Shown here: piece by piece, positions 41,731 to 54,235 of the stretch
Layout of the letters: each line of letters begins with the position of its first letter
How positions within the stretch are numbered: the stretch's first letter is position 1
Assembly: GCA_037974335.1 (NCBI GenBank)
Contig: CM075760.1
Span: forward strand, 7,375,432 to 7,439,431
Source: Prionace glauca
Taxonomy: Eukaryota > Chordata > Chondrichthyes > Carcharhiniformes > Carcharhinidae
Reading direction: 5' to 3'
Length of the DNA stretch: 64,000 nucleotides
The notes under the pieces: generated by a model
What the model was told of the DNA's origin: nothing
Databases searched by the model: none
What the model saw: the letters and a program-made list of their open reading frames with translations, nothing else
Position numbers and translations under genes: made by a program

Positions 41731-44450
41731 ATTTGGAGCTTGGATTCGTTCTTGGAACTGTGATGTTGCTGCTATTACAGAGACTTGGTTAAGGAAAGGA
41801 GAGGAATGACAGCTTAACGTACAAGGATGCCGATGATTCAAGCAGGATAGAAAATGATGTTACAGGGGAGGGACATTTTCAAGACTGGTAAGGAGAATAT
41901 TGCAGCAGTACTGCAGGAGGACTGCATCCAATGTAGTTCGCATGGCTTATACAGCGAGGCAGTATGGGTAGAGTGCAGGAATAGGAAGGGTGTACTCACA
42001 AGATTCGGCATTTTCTATTGGCCTCCCAACAACTAGCGGGAGATTGAGAAAGAGATATGAATGAGAATTTGGCAAGATGCAAAAGTAACAGGGTTGTTGT
42101 GGTGGGAGAGTTAATTTCCTCAAAATTGACAGGGACTCATTTTGTGCTGAGTGTGTGGATGGGGCAGAGTTTGTAAGGAGCATCCAGGAGGGCTTCCAAA
42201 ACATTATAGAGATAGTCCAACTAGGGAAGCGGCTGAACTGGACCTGGAAATAGGGAATCAGCCTGAACAGGTGGTCGACATTTCAGTGGGGGAGCAGTTG
42301 GGGAACAGAGACACAACTCAGTGAGTGTTAAGGTACGGACAGAGAAAGGTAAGTGTAATACTCAAGTGAAGACATTAAACTAGGGGATGACTAATTATAA
42401 CAATATTAGGCAGAAACGGAAGAATGTAGATTGGGGCAAATCAACATCTGGCACGTGGGAGGCTTTCAAGTGCAAGTTGATAGGAATTCCGGACTGGCAC
42501 ATTCCAATGAGAATGAAGGGTAGGTATCGTAAATTTCGGGAACATTGTAAAATGAGAGAAATTATGAGCCTCGTCAAAGTGGGAAAAAAAAGTTTTTTTC
42601 TGTCCTAGGAAGACACAAAACAATTATGAAATACAAGGAAAGTAAAACGAAACTTAAGCAAAGACTAAAGAGGGCGAAAAGGGGTCACGAGAATTAATTT
42701 GCCGCAGGATGGAAGAAAATCCAAAGGCGTTTTACACATATATAAAGGGCAAATGTTTAGCCAGGAAAGGGGTTGGCACACCCGAGGGATTCTATGCGCG
42801 GATCCAGGGAAATGACGAGGTATTGAATACTTCACGTCAGTATTCACTAAAGAGAAGTACTTAGTGCATGATGAGTCTGGGAAAGGATGCACAAGTAGTT
42901 TGAGTCATGTTGAGATCAAAAAGGAGGAGATACTGGGGTTCTTGAGATACATTAAGGTAGATAAGTCCCCAGGGCCTAATGTGATATACCACAGAATAAT
43001 GCGAGAGGCCAGGAGGAAATTGCTGGGGTCTTGAGAGAAATCTTTGTATCATCACTGGCTATAGTGGAAGTATGAGGATTGGAGAATAGCCGATTTTTGT
43101 TTAGGAAGAATGGCAACAATAATCCAGGTAAGCACAGGCTAGTGAGCCTTACGTCAGTGGTCAGGAAATTATTGAAGAAAATTCTTCGAGACAGGATTTA
43201 ATCCCTCTTTGAAATAAGTGGATGTATTAGTGAAAGGCAACATGCTTTTTTGAAGACCAGATCGTGTCTGACTAACGTGATCAAGTTTATTTTTTGAGGA
43301 AGTGACGAAGATGATTGATGATGGTAGAGCAGTGGATATTGTCTACGTGGACACCAGTAAACCCTCTGACAAGGTCCCTCATGGCAGAGAGGTACAGAAT
43401 TTGCAGTAAAATGAGACCAGAGGTGAGCTGGCTAGGTAGATGGAGAACTGGCTCAGTCATAGAAAACAGAATGTAGCTGTGCAAGTGTGTGTTTCTGAAG
43501 GGAGTGTTGTGGCTCAGGGATCAGTTCTGGAACCTTTATTGTTTGTCATGGATATATAAATGATTAGAAGGAAATTAGGGAATCAGCTTGGAGATAATCG
43601 ACACGTTGGGGGAAAGGTTGGAAAGCAGAGGATGGTGATTTCAGGTAAATAGTGACAGGGCAAAAAGAACTAATTGGTTGAATGGACGAATAATTTGCAT
43701 ATTTAAATTTATTGCAGAGAAAAGTTACATGATCAGTTTTGTTCAACAGAATGTGGAGAAAAAAATGGAAATGATGAAAAGTGAATATAGACGCCGAGGG
43801 ACTTGAGTGAATATGTGTATAAATCATTCATGATGCAAGACAGGTTGAGACAGCTGCAAACAAAAAAAAAGTGAATAGTTTTTGTCTATTGGGGAAAAGA
43901 ATACAGAAGCAAGGAAGTTGTGCTAAATTTGTAGAAAACACTTGGAAAATCGTCAACCAAAAAATTCGGTCCAATTTTCGGCACCGAACTCAGGCAGAAT
44001 GTAAAGTCAATAGGCTGGATGGAAAGGAAAACACGAGAATAAGTCCAGAGATCAGAAAGTTCAGTGACGGAAATATTTTGGAGAAGTTCGGACTAATTTC
44101 CTTGACAGGAAGTTGCTGATATGACTTTAACGAGGCATTCAAAATCCTGAGGGGTCTTGACAGAGTAGATAGAGAGAAACTGTTCAATGGCAGAAGGATC
44201 TTGACACAGAGGGAGCGGGTTGAAGTAAATTGATGGAAGAAACATGGAGACATCAGGAAAAACATTTTCAGACAGTGAGTGATCCAGATCAGGAATGTGC
44301 TGTTTGAGAGTGTGGTGCAGGCAGCGCCAATTAATGGGTTCAAAATGGGATTGGATAATTGTCTGAAAATGAACAAAATGCTAGACTGTGGGGTAGAGTG
44401 TTCTTGGATGAATTGCTCCTTTCGAGGGCCAACACACACATGACGCTTCA
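41730..44450 (+). mobile_element. Degenerate CR1-type LINE spanning endonuclease to 3' end
   Basis: In order on the + strand: endonuclease (ITETWL-like words near 41775; VWVECRNRKGVLTRFGIF and PPNN at 41965-42035), a linker with DWGKSTSGTWEAFKCKLIGI (42430), RT-region DNA at about 42830-43570 (GATAAGTCCCCAGGGCCTAA at 42960 is the SPGP block), and the post-RT region to 44400. Many frame changes and stops, so it is dead and old, but most of ORF2 is present in order. Confidence 0.75.
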
Positions 44451-44494
44451 AACTGGCCTTCTTCTCTGCTGTAAGTACTTTATCAATGTTGAAA

Positions 44495-44695
44495 GGGTGA
44501 CAGTGGCATAGTGGTAATATCTCTGTGAGGGTAGGCCAATTTCTCAAGATAAATATTCAAGTCCAACTACAACAGCCTTCAAAATGCAATTACAATTTTG
44601 AATGTAAAGGTCATTTCCGTGATTGCGGCCATGACCTGAAATATATCAGATTCTCTAATGCCCTGCAGAAAATAAAACTTTCCATCTTTTCTCAG
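44495..44695 (+). mobile_element. SINE-like dispersed repeat
   Basis: Head GTGACAGTGGCATAGTGGTA, then the core-like GATTGCGGCCATGACCTGAA and CAGATTCTCTAATGCCCT. The same family as at 52.7 kb. Decayed. Confidence 0.55.
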
Positions 44696-44939
44696 TTTAG
44701 TCCAGAGGTGACTCGAGGCGCACACTTCCTTGGCTATTACGTGCCTATTATGATTTTCTAGAAAACCAGTAAATTCAGTGTATTAGCGATTGCTAATATA
44801 TGCTGGCCTTACCAGCTGGATATTCAGCCCATGAAAGAATGAGAAACAGCAACTAAAATCAGCATTTCACAACTCCTGCAATAGCAAAGCTTGTCCAGGA
44901 GATGGCAGCGAAACGGCACTTTTTGGCACGACAATATGC

Positions 44940-45115
44940 AGAAGATCGTCTCAGTTATTTCTGTAATAGACTCCGTCTTTGCCCATCCTAAACGTGACTC
45001 AGTTTATATGACACGAAATCATATTTCTGATTATATGACAATAATCTCAGTTGATTCTGTACTCAGCAAAATCCCAGTTGTTTGAGTATGGCATGTCTCT
45101 GTTTATATGAGAAAA
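44940..45115 (+). repeat. Degenerate array with about a 24-bp period
   Basis: CTCAGTT/CTGTTTATATGA-type words occur at about 44950, 44998, 45046, 45073 and 45097, with weaker ones between. The spacing suggests an old 24-bp tandem repeat. Weak signal. Confidence 0.35.
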
Positions 45116-45289
45116 CACCACGCTGGTTAGAGGGTGTTAGATACTGTACACACCCTCTCAGTAATGGCTGAACTGGGCCCAGTCTGCATCTATATTAGTA
45201 CAGGTGCTGTATTGATATCTGGTGTATTCGGCCCTGTCTCAATATTACCGCACGAAACCAGTCTCTCGATTATATTGCAACAGATAGTA

Positions 45290-45470
45290 TTAGTTGGATT
45301 AGCCATGCAAAATTGCCCGTTCTTTTCCCTCAGAATATGTGGAATAGCCATTGTAAATGTGTGGGGCTAATGGGGATAGGGCAGAGGGGAGGACCTGGGG
45401 TGGGATGCAGACTCAGTGGGCCAGATAGCCTTTCTTCTGAACTGTAGAAATTTTATGGTTTTATGTCTAA
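45290..45470 (+). mobile_element. SINE tail fragment
   Basis: GGATTAGCCATGCAAAATTG, then GGATGCAGACTCAGTGGGCC and TTCTGAACTGTAG match the 3' half of the tRNA-headed SINE. The head is missing. Confidence 0.7.
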
Positions 45471-45849
45471 CAAATACCATAAACATTTGCGTGCTTACTT
45501 ATTTTAAGTATTCTATTTTCTAATAAACCTCTTTGGAGAAATAATCTTTTTTAGCAATTCCCCTTCAGTTTTCCCAGTGATAACCTTCAGCCCACTCTGT
45601 CTTCCATGAGTGCATGAAAACACCAAGCAGTTTATGTGTTTCAACTGAAGAACGTTTAATATGTAATTATTTACTGACAACCCTTCTGTTGTGTGCTCTT
45701 GCATATAAAATTATTGCAGCCTCACTATTTTGTTCCCGGTGATGACTTATCTGTCTTCAGAGACCTGTTGGAAAATGGATAAATCACGTTTCGAATGACG
45801 GGGAGATTATGAAAATTGTCCTTCTCAGTGTCTCATTAAACTTCCAGAT

Positions 45850-46715
45850 ATAGGACTCAATTCTCAGACTGGAACCTGAGAATTAGAATTAGAATTAGAA
45901 CATACAATGTGAATGACTGGCCCCAGTGCATCATTGACAGAGACAGCTGGGCCCGGAGTCAGACTGGGACCTGAGAATTAGAACATTACAATGTGAATGA
46001 CTGACCCCAGTGTATCACTAACAGAGACAGTTGGGCCCAGAGTCAGACTGGAACCTGAGAATTAGAGCATTACAATGTGAATGACTGGCCCCAGTGTATC
46101 ACTGACAGAGACAGCTGGGCCCGGAGTCAGACTGGGACCTGAGAATTAGAACATTACAATGTGAATGACTGGCTCCAGTGTATCACTGACAGAGATAGCT
46201 GGGCCCGGAGTCAGACTGGGACCTGAGAATTAGAACATTACAATGTGAATGACTGGCTCCAGTGTATCACTAACAGAGACAGCTGGACCCAGAGTCAGAG
46301 TGGAACCTGAGAATTAGAACATTACAATGTGAATGACTGGCCCCAGTGTATCACTACAGAGAGAGCTAGGCCCGGAGTCAGACTGGGACCTGAGAATTAG
46401 AACATTACAATATGAATGACTGGCCCCAGTGTAAGACTAACAGAGCCAGCTGGGCCCGGATTCAGACTGGGACCTGAGGATTAGAACATTACAATGTGAA
46501 TGACTGGCTCCAGTGTATCAGTGACAGAGACAGGTGGGCCCGGAGTCAGACTGGAACCTGATATAAGGAAGGAATCATTTCTGGGGCCTGAGAGCAGGTT
46601 TCTTCGTCATGAGGAGTGAGGCAGGGGTTTGTGTGGCAAACACGGATTGGAAACCTTGCCACAACCAGAACATTACAATGTGAATGACTGGATCCAGGAG
46701 TGACTGACTCCACCT
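45850..46715 (+). repeat. 84-bp minisatellite, about nine units
   Basis: GTCAGACTGGGACCTGAG recurs about every 84 bp (45959, 46041, 46126, 46210, 46294, 46378, 46462, 46546), with TTAGAACATTACAATGTGAA and GTATCACTGACAGAGACAGC inside. Units are about 90-95 percent alike. The last unit is interrupted by a unique segment, then ACATTACAATGTGAATGACT returns at 46669. Confidence 0.92.
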
Positions 46716-47039
46716 GACTGAGGCTTGTATTCACAAGGACGGACAGTCATTGCGGACTCCATATATTTCTGTTATCTGAGGTACCGATGGCGAATCTGTC
46801 GGAGGAACAGAAAATAATCTCTTCCTTCTCATTTTTACAAGCAGTTTCACATTTACAGACAGAATTAGCACACGTGAGGTCTGAAACAACTAAGTATGAA
46901 ACGCTCATCGGAGGGAGAAAAACAGTGCAATAAATGTTAAGGATTATTGTGTTTTTTCTAAAATAAAGTTCGATCCGATGCTAATCTGTTTCAAAGTGAT
47001 GTTTTTTAAATAGAATGGACTTTCGGAATGGTTCCTGGC

Positions 47040-47295
47040 AATTACACACACACAAAAACACACACACATTCACACACACAAACACACACACACACAATAA
47101 CACTCACACACAGACACACACACACAACACACACAAACACACATAGACACACAAGCACCCACACACAAACAAACACACACACACACACAACACACACACA
47201 CAATCACAAACACACACACAAACAACACACAAACACACACAGACACACACAGACACACACAAACACACACAGACACACACACACAACACACAGGT
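47040..47295. repeat. CA microsatellite
   Basis: CACACA with AA, TT and AGA interruptions over about 255 bp. Thr/His-rich and Cys/Val-rich frames are artefacts. Confidence 0.95.
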
Positions 47296-47299
47296 TCTG

Positions 47300-48840
47300 T
47301 CAAAAGATAAGATTAGCACAAGACGACAGTTGTATAAATATTCCATTTTATTCCGTTTTAATGAAGGTCAGGGGAGAGACACAAAAAGGATGCTGGGACA
47401 CTGATATCGATGAACCTTAAAATGCTTCCATTCTCGAGAATCCTTCAAAAGTTCATCCCATGAAGGAGATATCGAATTTATTTTCCAAAGTTTCTGTGAA
47501 ATCTAATTCCATCACCCTTCCAAGCTGTTCATTCCAATTCATCACAACTCTGGTGTAAAAGTAAACACTTATCTTTCTGTCTCGCTGCTCAATAAAATAA
47601 CTTTGTGCCCATTGGTTGCTGACCGTCCCCCCAGTTGAAAGATTCTCTCTTTAATTAACCCAATCACAACTTCATCATTACGAACACTAATAAATGTGTT
47701 GAAAAGACTGGCAAGGAGATAGAGACAGCGGGAGAGTTACGAGAAAGCAAACCGGGGGGGCTGACAGATAAAAGCTGAGGAACAAAAGTAAATAGCAGGT
47801 GGAGAGTAAATGATCAAACAATGAAAGATAACAGCTATCATTCCCTCCCTTCACAGATCCCGGGGGAGTTCAGTGACTGATTCACTGACCATCCAGTTAT
47901 GTCCGGGAATGGAAACACTGAACAGGTCACATCAGACTCATTTGTAAATGTCACCACAATGTGACCTGTCTGACTCTGCCCTGACTCTGTGGGCAGATAT
48001 AAGCCGCACTGACAGATGTTCTCACCAGATTGTGGTCTCTGGATTTATTTTCTGCTCGGAAGTGAGATGTGCGGTTTGGAACCGGCAGCAGAGAAACAGG
48101 AAGTTGTGTTACCTGAGAATGAAACAACCGGGGCCAGTTTGATGTTATCACCGTGAACAGTCTTCATGCCTGTGAGGGTGAGCTCACTCTGAAAGCATCA
48201 AGAACAGTCACACAGATTGCTGCCGGTCTCAGCATTACAGGCACCCCCATTCCCATATTAATGAATCAAGAAAATGGCCATATTTGGGGTTTAAACAGAT
48301 TAATTGAAGGGAAGATAGACTGAGGGTTACCATTGAGGGAAAAGAGGAAAAATTAAAGCAACATTTTTTATCCGCAGAGACATTTCGAAATAGAAAGTTT
48401 AAGTGTGCTGGGTGTTGTGTGTGAGAAATAGAGGAGAGAGGTTAATTGAGTGAAATCGTTAAGTTCCTACAATGAATTTACCTCTGCTGAGATTTTTGTG
48501 CTTTATCTTTTCAGTCACAAGGTGCCTTAAGGAAGAAGAAAGAAATAGTCTCGGAGTTAGATCCGTCTCCTGGGAACCTGTGTGAGTTAATGGAGACTGA
48601 GAGAGAGGAGAGAGGTTATCTGATTTAGGTTCAGTGTGAGACAGAGAAAGAGAGAAGTTCAGTGAATCATTTGAAAGATGCATTGCCTTGGCAGCGGAAT
48701 GACCAGCTGTACATCACATTCAAGAGCGTCCAGGGCCATTCATTAACTTTATTTATTGACTGAGACAGAGAATGTGCAATAAATACTGAATAAATTACAA
48801 TATAATGCTTAAAATTAATAGCAATTATTTACACAGTAAT
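47300..48840. other. Unassigned stretch
   Basis: No gene or repeat family recognised. A TATAAG near 47998 and a GC-moderate stretch to 48200 look promoter-like at best. No convincing exon follows. Confidence 0.35.
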
Positions 48841-49055
48841 TAGCACTGGTACCTCACACTGTTAGGGACACAGGTTTCATTTAAGCCTTGTGTAACTGTG
48901 TGGTGTTTGCATATTCACTCTGTGTGTGCGTGGGTTTCCTCCAGGTTTACTGCTTTCTTCCGACAGTCCAAAGATGTACAGCTTAGTTGGAGTGGCCATG
49001 TTGAATTGTCCTTTAGTGTCCATTTGCAGTGCAATGTGGCATACATTCATTCTGT
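48840..49055 (+). mobile_element. tRNA-headed SINE, decayed
   Basis: TTAGCACTGGTACCTCACAC head, CATATTCACTCTGTGTGTGC and GTGGGTTTCCTCCAGG body, then GACAGTCCAAAGATGTACAG. 3' end truncated. Confidence 0.75.
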
Positions 49056-49364
49056 TCCTCAATCTCTTTTGAACAAGAGGATGTTACAAGTTTCATCCCA
49101 AACTTTCAATAAAATATTCCAGGAAATGCGAGAGCAATTAAATATGATGAACAACTCCCAGTAATTATTAACGAGATGAAACACATGCTTCGAACCCCAT
49201 TACATTTTTAAAGCTAATTTCCATCTTTTCATCTCGTTCTATCCTTTTTGTTCCATCTGTCAAACGCATTTTATAGAAAACCAGTTACTGAGACAGTGTT
49301 GGCTTTATTACTAGTGTCCAATATAACACAAAGTAAGGCACGGATGTGGTCAGTAGTGCATGAC

Positions 49365-50545
49365 ACAGAGCCTAACAAGAGGTTATTGCAGAAGGTCAGG
49401 GGACATGGAGTTGGGGGTAGGGTGTTAGCGTGGATAGAGGATTGGTTGTCAAATAGGAGGCAGAGAGTGGGGGTCAATGGATGCTATTCGAATTGGCGGT
49501 TGGTGACTAGTGGGGTGCCCCAGGGATCGGTGCTGGGGCCTCAGCTATTTACCATTTATATAGATGATCTGGAGGAGGGAACCGAGTGCAGGGTGTCGAC
49601 ATTTGCTGATGACACCAAGACTGGGGGAAAGGCAAACTGTGCGGAGGGTGTGGAGAGTCTGCAGAAGGATCTAGATAGGCTGGGCGAATGGGCCAGGAAA
49701 TGGCAAATGGAATTTAATGTTGTCAAGTGTGAGGTGGTCCACTTTGGTAGGAGGAATGATAGGAAGGACTATTACTTACGGGGCGAAAAACTGCAGCAGG
49801 CGACGGTGCAGAGGGACCTCGGGGACCTTGTGCATGAGTCGCAAAAACCCAGCTTGCAGGTGCAGCAGGTGGTCAGGAAGGCGAATGGGATGCTGGCCTT
49901 CATAGCGAGGGGGATTGAATATAAAAGTAGGGAGATCTTGCTATAGCTGTATAGGGCATTGGTGAGGCCGCAGCTGGAGTACTGTGTGCAGTTTTGGGCG
50001 CCGCACCTGCGCAAGGATATTTAGGCCCTGGAGGGAGTGCAGAGGAAGTTTACTAGGCTGATACCGGAGTTGAGGAGATTGAGCTATGAGGAGAGGCTGA
50101 ATAAACTAGGCTTGTACTCGTTAGAGTTTAGAAGAATGAGGGGAGATCTCATTGAGACGTATAAGATGATGAATGGGATGGATAGGATAGAGGTGGAGAG
50201 ACTCTTCCCGCTCAAAAAAGACAGTAGGACTAGCGGGCACAGCCTCAAGATAAAGGGGAGGCGGTTTAGAACAGAGTTGAGGAGGAGCTTCGTCACTCAA
50301 AGGGTGGTGAATCTCTGGAATTCTCTGCCCGTTGAAGTGGTGGAGGCTGCCTCGCTAAATATTTTTAAGAAACGAGTTGATGGGTTTTTGATAAGAGAAG
50401 GGATTAAGGGTTATGGGGAGAGGGCGGGAAGGTGGAGCGGAGCCACGACAGATCAGCCATGATCTTATTGAATGGCGGGGCAGGCTCGAAGGGCCAGATG
50501 GCCTACTCCTGCTCCTATTTCTGATGTTCTTATGTTCTTATAAGA
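49365..50545 (+). mobile_element. CR1 LINE, 5' truncated
   Basis: Starts inside the RT (NKRLLQKVRGHGVGGRVLAW) and reads GVPQGSVLGPQLFTIYIDDL, TFADDTKTGG and the post-RT domain to GYGERAGRWS, with premature stops at about 49944 and 50022 and a tail GATGTTCTTATGTTCTTAT. Very close to the 60-61 kb copy at the DNA level. It inserted beside the degenerate 26-27-bp array. Confidence 0.92.
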
Positions 50546-50605
50546 TCTATTGCAATAATGATTCAAATGAGTCGCATGCAGTAAATACATTTACAAGGCC
50601 CAGTG
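50545..50605 (+). repeat. Displaced piece of the 26-27-bp array
   Basis: GATCTATTGCAATAATGATT and AAATGAGTC match 51895-51920 (GATCTGTTGCAATAATGATT, AAGTGAGTC). Confidence 0.6.
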
Positions 50606-50634
50606 TCTTGCTGTACATGTCTACAACAAATGTA

Positions 50635-50785
50635 TGTGCGAGAGAGAGGGAGAGACAGAGAGAGGGGGAGGCAGGGGCAGAGGCGGGGGGGAGAGAGAGA
50701 GACAGAGCGAGAGCGAGAGAGAGAGGGAGGCAGGGGCCGAGGCGGTGGGAGAGAGAAAGACAGAGAGAGGGAGAGAGCCGTAAAC
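50635..50785. repeat. GA-rich low-complexity tract
   Basis: GAGAGAGAGACAGAG-type sequence with GGCAGGGGC(A/C)GAGGCGG occurring twice. Open frames here are composition artefacts. Confidence 0.85.
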
Positions 50786-51584
50786 CATTCCACTTATGAT
50801 GAATAATCCACTGAGTGTTTCTAGCATTTTCTGTTCGGATCTCAGGCATCCACAGCATCTTGCTTTTGACCAACGAGATATTTGAACAGGTGACTGAAAG
50901 GATGGCCAATACAGGGAAAGTTTTATGGATTGACTTAGACGAGGAAAGTGAAGTCAGGAGATTTAGGGAGGGAATTACAAAGCTTAGGCATAGGCAGGTG
51001 AAGACATCCGAAAGTGAAAAATAATTTCGAAGGTAACAATACAAATTACAGAATATACATATATATATATTCAAACATAACCTAACTGTCAACACTCGTT
51101 CTGCGGCGATTTCGTTTTATTTATCTCTGAAACAGATAAGTAATTAATGAGTGGTTAGATATTTAGCCTGTGGGAGGCCATCTGGCGATATTGCGAGTAC
51201 AGAATTCTGTCTCACACTGTCACTGAATCTGTTGAGCCCTATAAATAAGACAGGTCAATCTTTATCTCTAAAGTCTGTGTCAAATTGACACAGTGCAATG
51301 CAATATTCAACTAATAAAATGTATCACAACGGTGGTTGTTTGAAGATATTGTAATGAGCACTGTACGATTATTCAGATATTGACCTGTCCCCGAACATCA
51401 GTGAATCACTGAGAAATTGTTCAAACTGAATATTACTCACACAATAACAGAGCAATTAGATATTTCTCGCAGCTACTTATCGAAATTAGTAAAGCTGAAA
51501 CTTACTGCTCCAATCAAGAATGATTAGTGTCAGACAGGCACACCCATATTATATCGGAATTGATAATATCTCGGCAGGCAACAT

Positions 51585-51965
51585 ATTCATGGTCGTATGT
51601 TAGATTAACAGAGACAAATGTTGGTGTCATGCAAAGAGACAAATCCCGTGTAATATAAAAAAGAGATGAGATCTGATGAAATATGAACAGATCCGTGGTC
51701 TCCTGTCGTATTAATTGAGATGATCTAATGCAGCACAAATAGAGAGATGGCCGAGGGTGGCATAACGAGAGAAATAACCGAATGTAGTGTAAAAAGAGAC
51801 AAGAACTACTGTCATATAATTAAAGACTGGCTCTGGTACAACGCAAATAGAATAAATAAAGCGGCATTTTATGCAATGTAAACAAATATGAGATCTGTTG
51901 CAATAATGATTCAAGTGAGTCAAACTCAGTACATAAAGAGACATATCCTAGTGCATTGTAATCAA
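51585..51965 (+). repeat. Degenerate 26-27-bp tandem array
   Basis: AGAGA(C/T)-type starts occur at 51610, 51635, 51662, 51689, 51716, 51743, 51768, 51795, 51823 and 51849, that is every 25-28 bp. Units resemble AGAGATGATCTAATGTAATA plus TAAAT. Individually they are poorly conserved; the spacing is the evidence. Between 50785 and 51585 nothing else is recognised. Confidence 0.7.
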
Positions 51966-52284
51966 TCTTCTGTATACTGCCCTCTTGCCAGTGAGTAACA
52001 GACTCTTTCTAATCAGTAAAACATTCCCATTCATCACTTTGAGCGTCTGTATTAAATCTCCCATACACTGTTCAGTTCTAAGGGAACCAAACCAAGTGTT
52101 CACCTGTTCTGATAGTGCAGTTTATACACGATTAACGTCAAGCCCGATATGACCTTCTCTACCTCACCTATTCCCCCTTGTCATTTCATGAATTGATAGA
52201 ACTTTTACATGGATTCCCATGAATCATTGTCATTCTGTCAGAATAAAACTGAAGGCCAGGAGAAGACTTGCTTCTGACAGTTAA

Positions 52285-52500
52285 ATGCCAGACAACATAT
52301 ACATGGTCATGTGTTGAATTAGCAGAGATGTATGTAAATATACAAATCCTGTGTAATATAACCAGAGATGGGATCAGATGTAATAGGATTAGATCCGTGA
52401 TCTACTCTAGTACTAATAGAGAGGAACTAATGTCTGATAAATAGAGAGATGGCTCAGTGTACATGACTGGAGAAATAACCTAATGTAGCATAAATTAATT
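52285..52500 (+). repeat. Second block of the 26-27-bp array
   Basis: Direct, diverged copy of 51560-51790: ATGGTCATGTGTTGAATTAG, AAATCCTGTGTAATATAA, then AATAGAGAGATGGCTCAGTG. The spacing to the first block is about 730 bp. Confidence 0.7.
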
Positions 52501-52744
52501 TGTAATGTATTCGTGCTATAAATGTATAGTGTAATATTGGACAGAGATCTCAGACTTTAGGCACACTGAGGTAAATGTCATCATGCCAAAACACATCTGT
52601 GATCAGTTAAGAATGGAAACAACATAATTTCTGAGTCAAATGGTAATGTATTCAATTCCCACAAGATACCTCGCGATCCAACCTGTGACCCAGTACTGAA
52701 TGTTCAATTATTCCATTAATAAATGTGATGATGTTTCAGTCTCG

Positions 52745-52960
52745 GGGGTAGTATAGCAATATCATTATTAAGTTAGTATTCCAGAAGCTTGGGACAGGAG
52801 TTCCAGTTCCACCCTGGCAGCTGGGGAATTTCAGCTCAGTTTATTGATAAAGACATCGTGTGAATTTAAAGGTTTGAAGTTTATTTCTTTGTCACATATG
52901 GGTTTACATTCACACTGTAATGAAGTTACTGTGAAAATCATATATGGGCAAAGCTCATGT
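52745..52960. mobile_element. SINE-like repeat and a reversed SINE tail
   Basis: 52745-52870 (+): GGGGGTAGTATAGCAATATC head and CACCCTGGCAGCTGGGGAAT. 52880-52955 (-): ACACTGTAATGAAGTTACTG, the antisense tail of the second SINE type. Confidence 0.55.
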
Positions 52961-53039
52961 TTTTCTCGGATGTCTTTCAGGGGAGGAAATGTTACTTCTT
53001 AGTTAAAAACTACATAAAATTACCAGAAGAAGAAACAAG

Positions 53040-53998
53040 CCTGAGGTTTCAGAGATTTTTAAAATTCAACCAAAAAAGTCCAAATAATCGAGGGGGGAAA
53101 TAGAGAATGGGAGTAAAATCGCAGGGGACATAAAAATTTATTAGATTTATATCAACATCTGAAGAGAGGAGGATTGGTTAAGTTAAATGTAAATCGAGCC
53201 CGAATCCAGGGAATGTATATTGGGGAATAAAGAAATATTGAATGAATAGAACACTAAGTTTGACACTACCTTCACACAAGTATCATCCCAGAAATGTTCG
53301 GGAACCAAGGGGGTAGTTGTAAGACGGTATTGAGGGAAAGTAGTATTAGTAAAATCATTCTGGGGAAAATAATAGGGTGAAATTCTGGTTGGTCACTCGG
53401 GCCTGGTGATCCCAGAACATGGAAGGAAATGGGCCAGGAAATGTTGGATACATTGCTGCCCATCTTCTAAAATTCTATACAGGCCGAAACAGTTCCTACA
53501 GGTTAGAGGGTGACAAATGTAACCCCGATATATACAGAGAAAGAGAGAATAAAACTGATAAATTACAGACTGACTTCAGCATCAGTTAGAGATTGTTATC
53601 AAATCCATGATAGGAAAATATTTGGAAAACATGGACAGAGTTTGACGAAACCAGTGTGGGTTTAAGAAAGACATGTTTATCTTAACAAAACTACTTGCAT
53701 TTTTTAAGGGTGTAAATAATAGGTGGGGATGGGGGAAGTGGGGGTTCTTTCGGTTAGGGAGGGGGAGGGATGCAATCAGTTTACGTGGTGTATTTGCACT
53801 TTCAGAAGATATTTCAGAAGGCTCTTCATAAAATATTGGTAGGCCCAATGAAAGCACGTGAGATGGGAAGTGATATGTTGGCCTCGGTATAGAATTCATT
53901 GACAGATAAGAAACAGAGAGTGGAAATAAATGGGTCTTCTTCCGAGTGACGGTCAGCTAACAGTGGGGAACCGCAGGGCCTCAAATGTTAAATGTGTT
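53040..53998 (+). mobile_element. Degenerate CR1-type LINE fragment
   Basis: RT-region DNA words: GTATATTGGGGAATAAAGAA, ACAGTTCCTACAGGTTAGAG at 53490, GTTTAAGAAAGACATGTTTA near 53660, TTTGCACTTTCAGAAGATAT at 53795 (FQKxF block) and GGAACCGCAGGGCCTC near 53966. Broken in many places and stopped by a SINE. Confidence 0.6.
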
Positions 53999-53999
53999 C

Positions 54000-54235
54000 T
54001 TTCGTCACAAATAAATTTATTTTAACACTGTAATGAAGTTACTGTGAAAATTCCCGAGTCGCCACATTCCAGCATCTGTTCGGGTTACACTGAGGGAGAA
54101 TTTAGCACGGCCCAATGCACCCTAACTAGGGCGTCTTTTGAACTATGGGAGGAAAGCGGAGCACCCGGAAGAAACCCATATAGACACGGGGAGAACGTGC
54201 AGACTCCGTGCAGACAGTGACCCATGCCAGGAATC
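54000..54235 (-). mobile_element. tRNA-headed SINE, second tail type, head lost
   Basis: Antisense tail TTAACACTGTAATGAAGTTA, then GGGAGAATTTAGCACGGCCC and AGCGGAGCACCCGGAAGAAA. It ends at CCATGCCAGGAATC, just before the head. Confidence 0.75.

Noticed and set aside
45850-46715. CRISPR-like repeats
   Set aside because: Direct 84-bp units without unique spacers, in a vertebrate genome; an ordinary minisatellite.
47028-47420. Thr/His-rich ORF on + and Cys/Val-rich ORFs on -
   Set aside because: Translation of a CA microsatellite.
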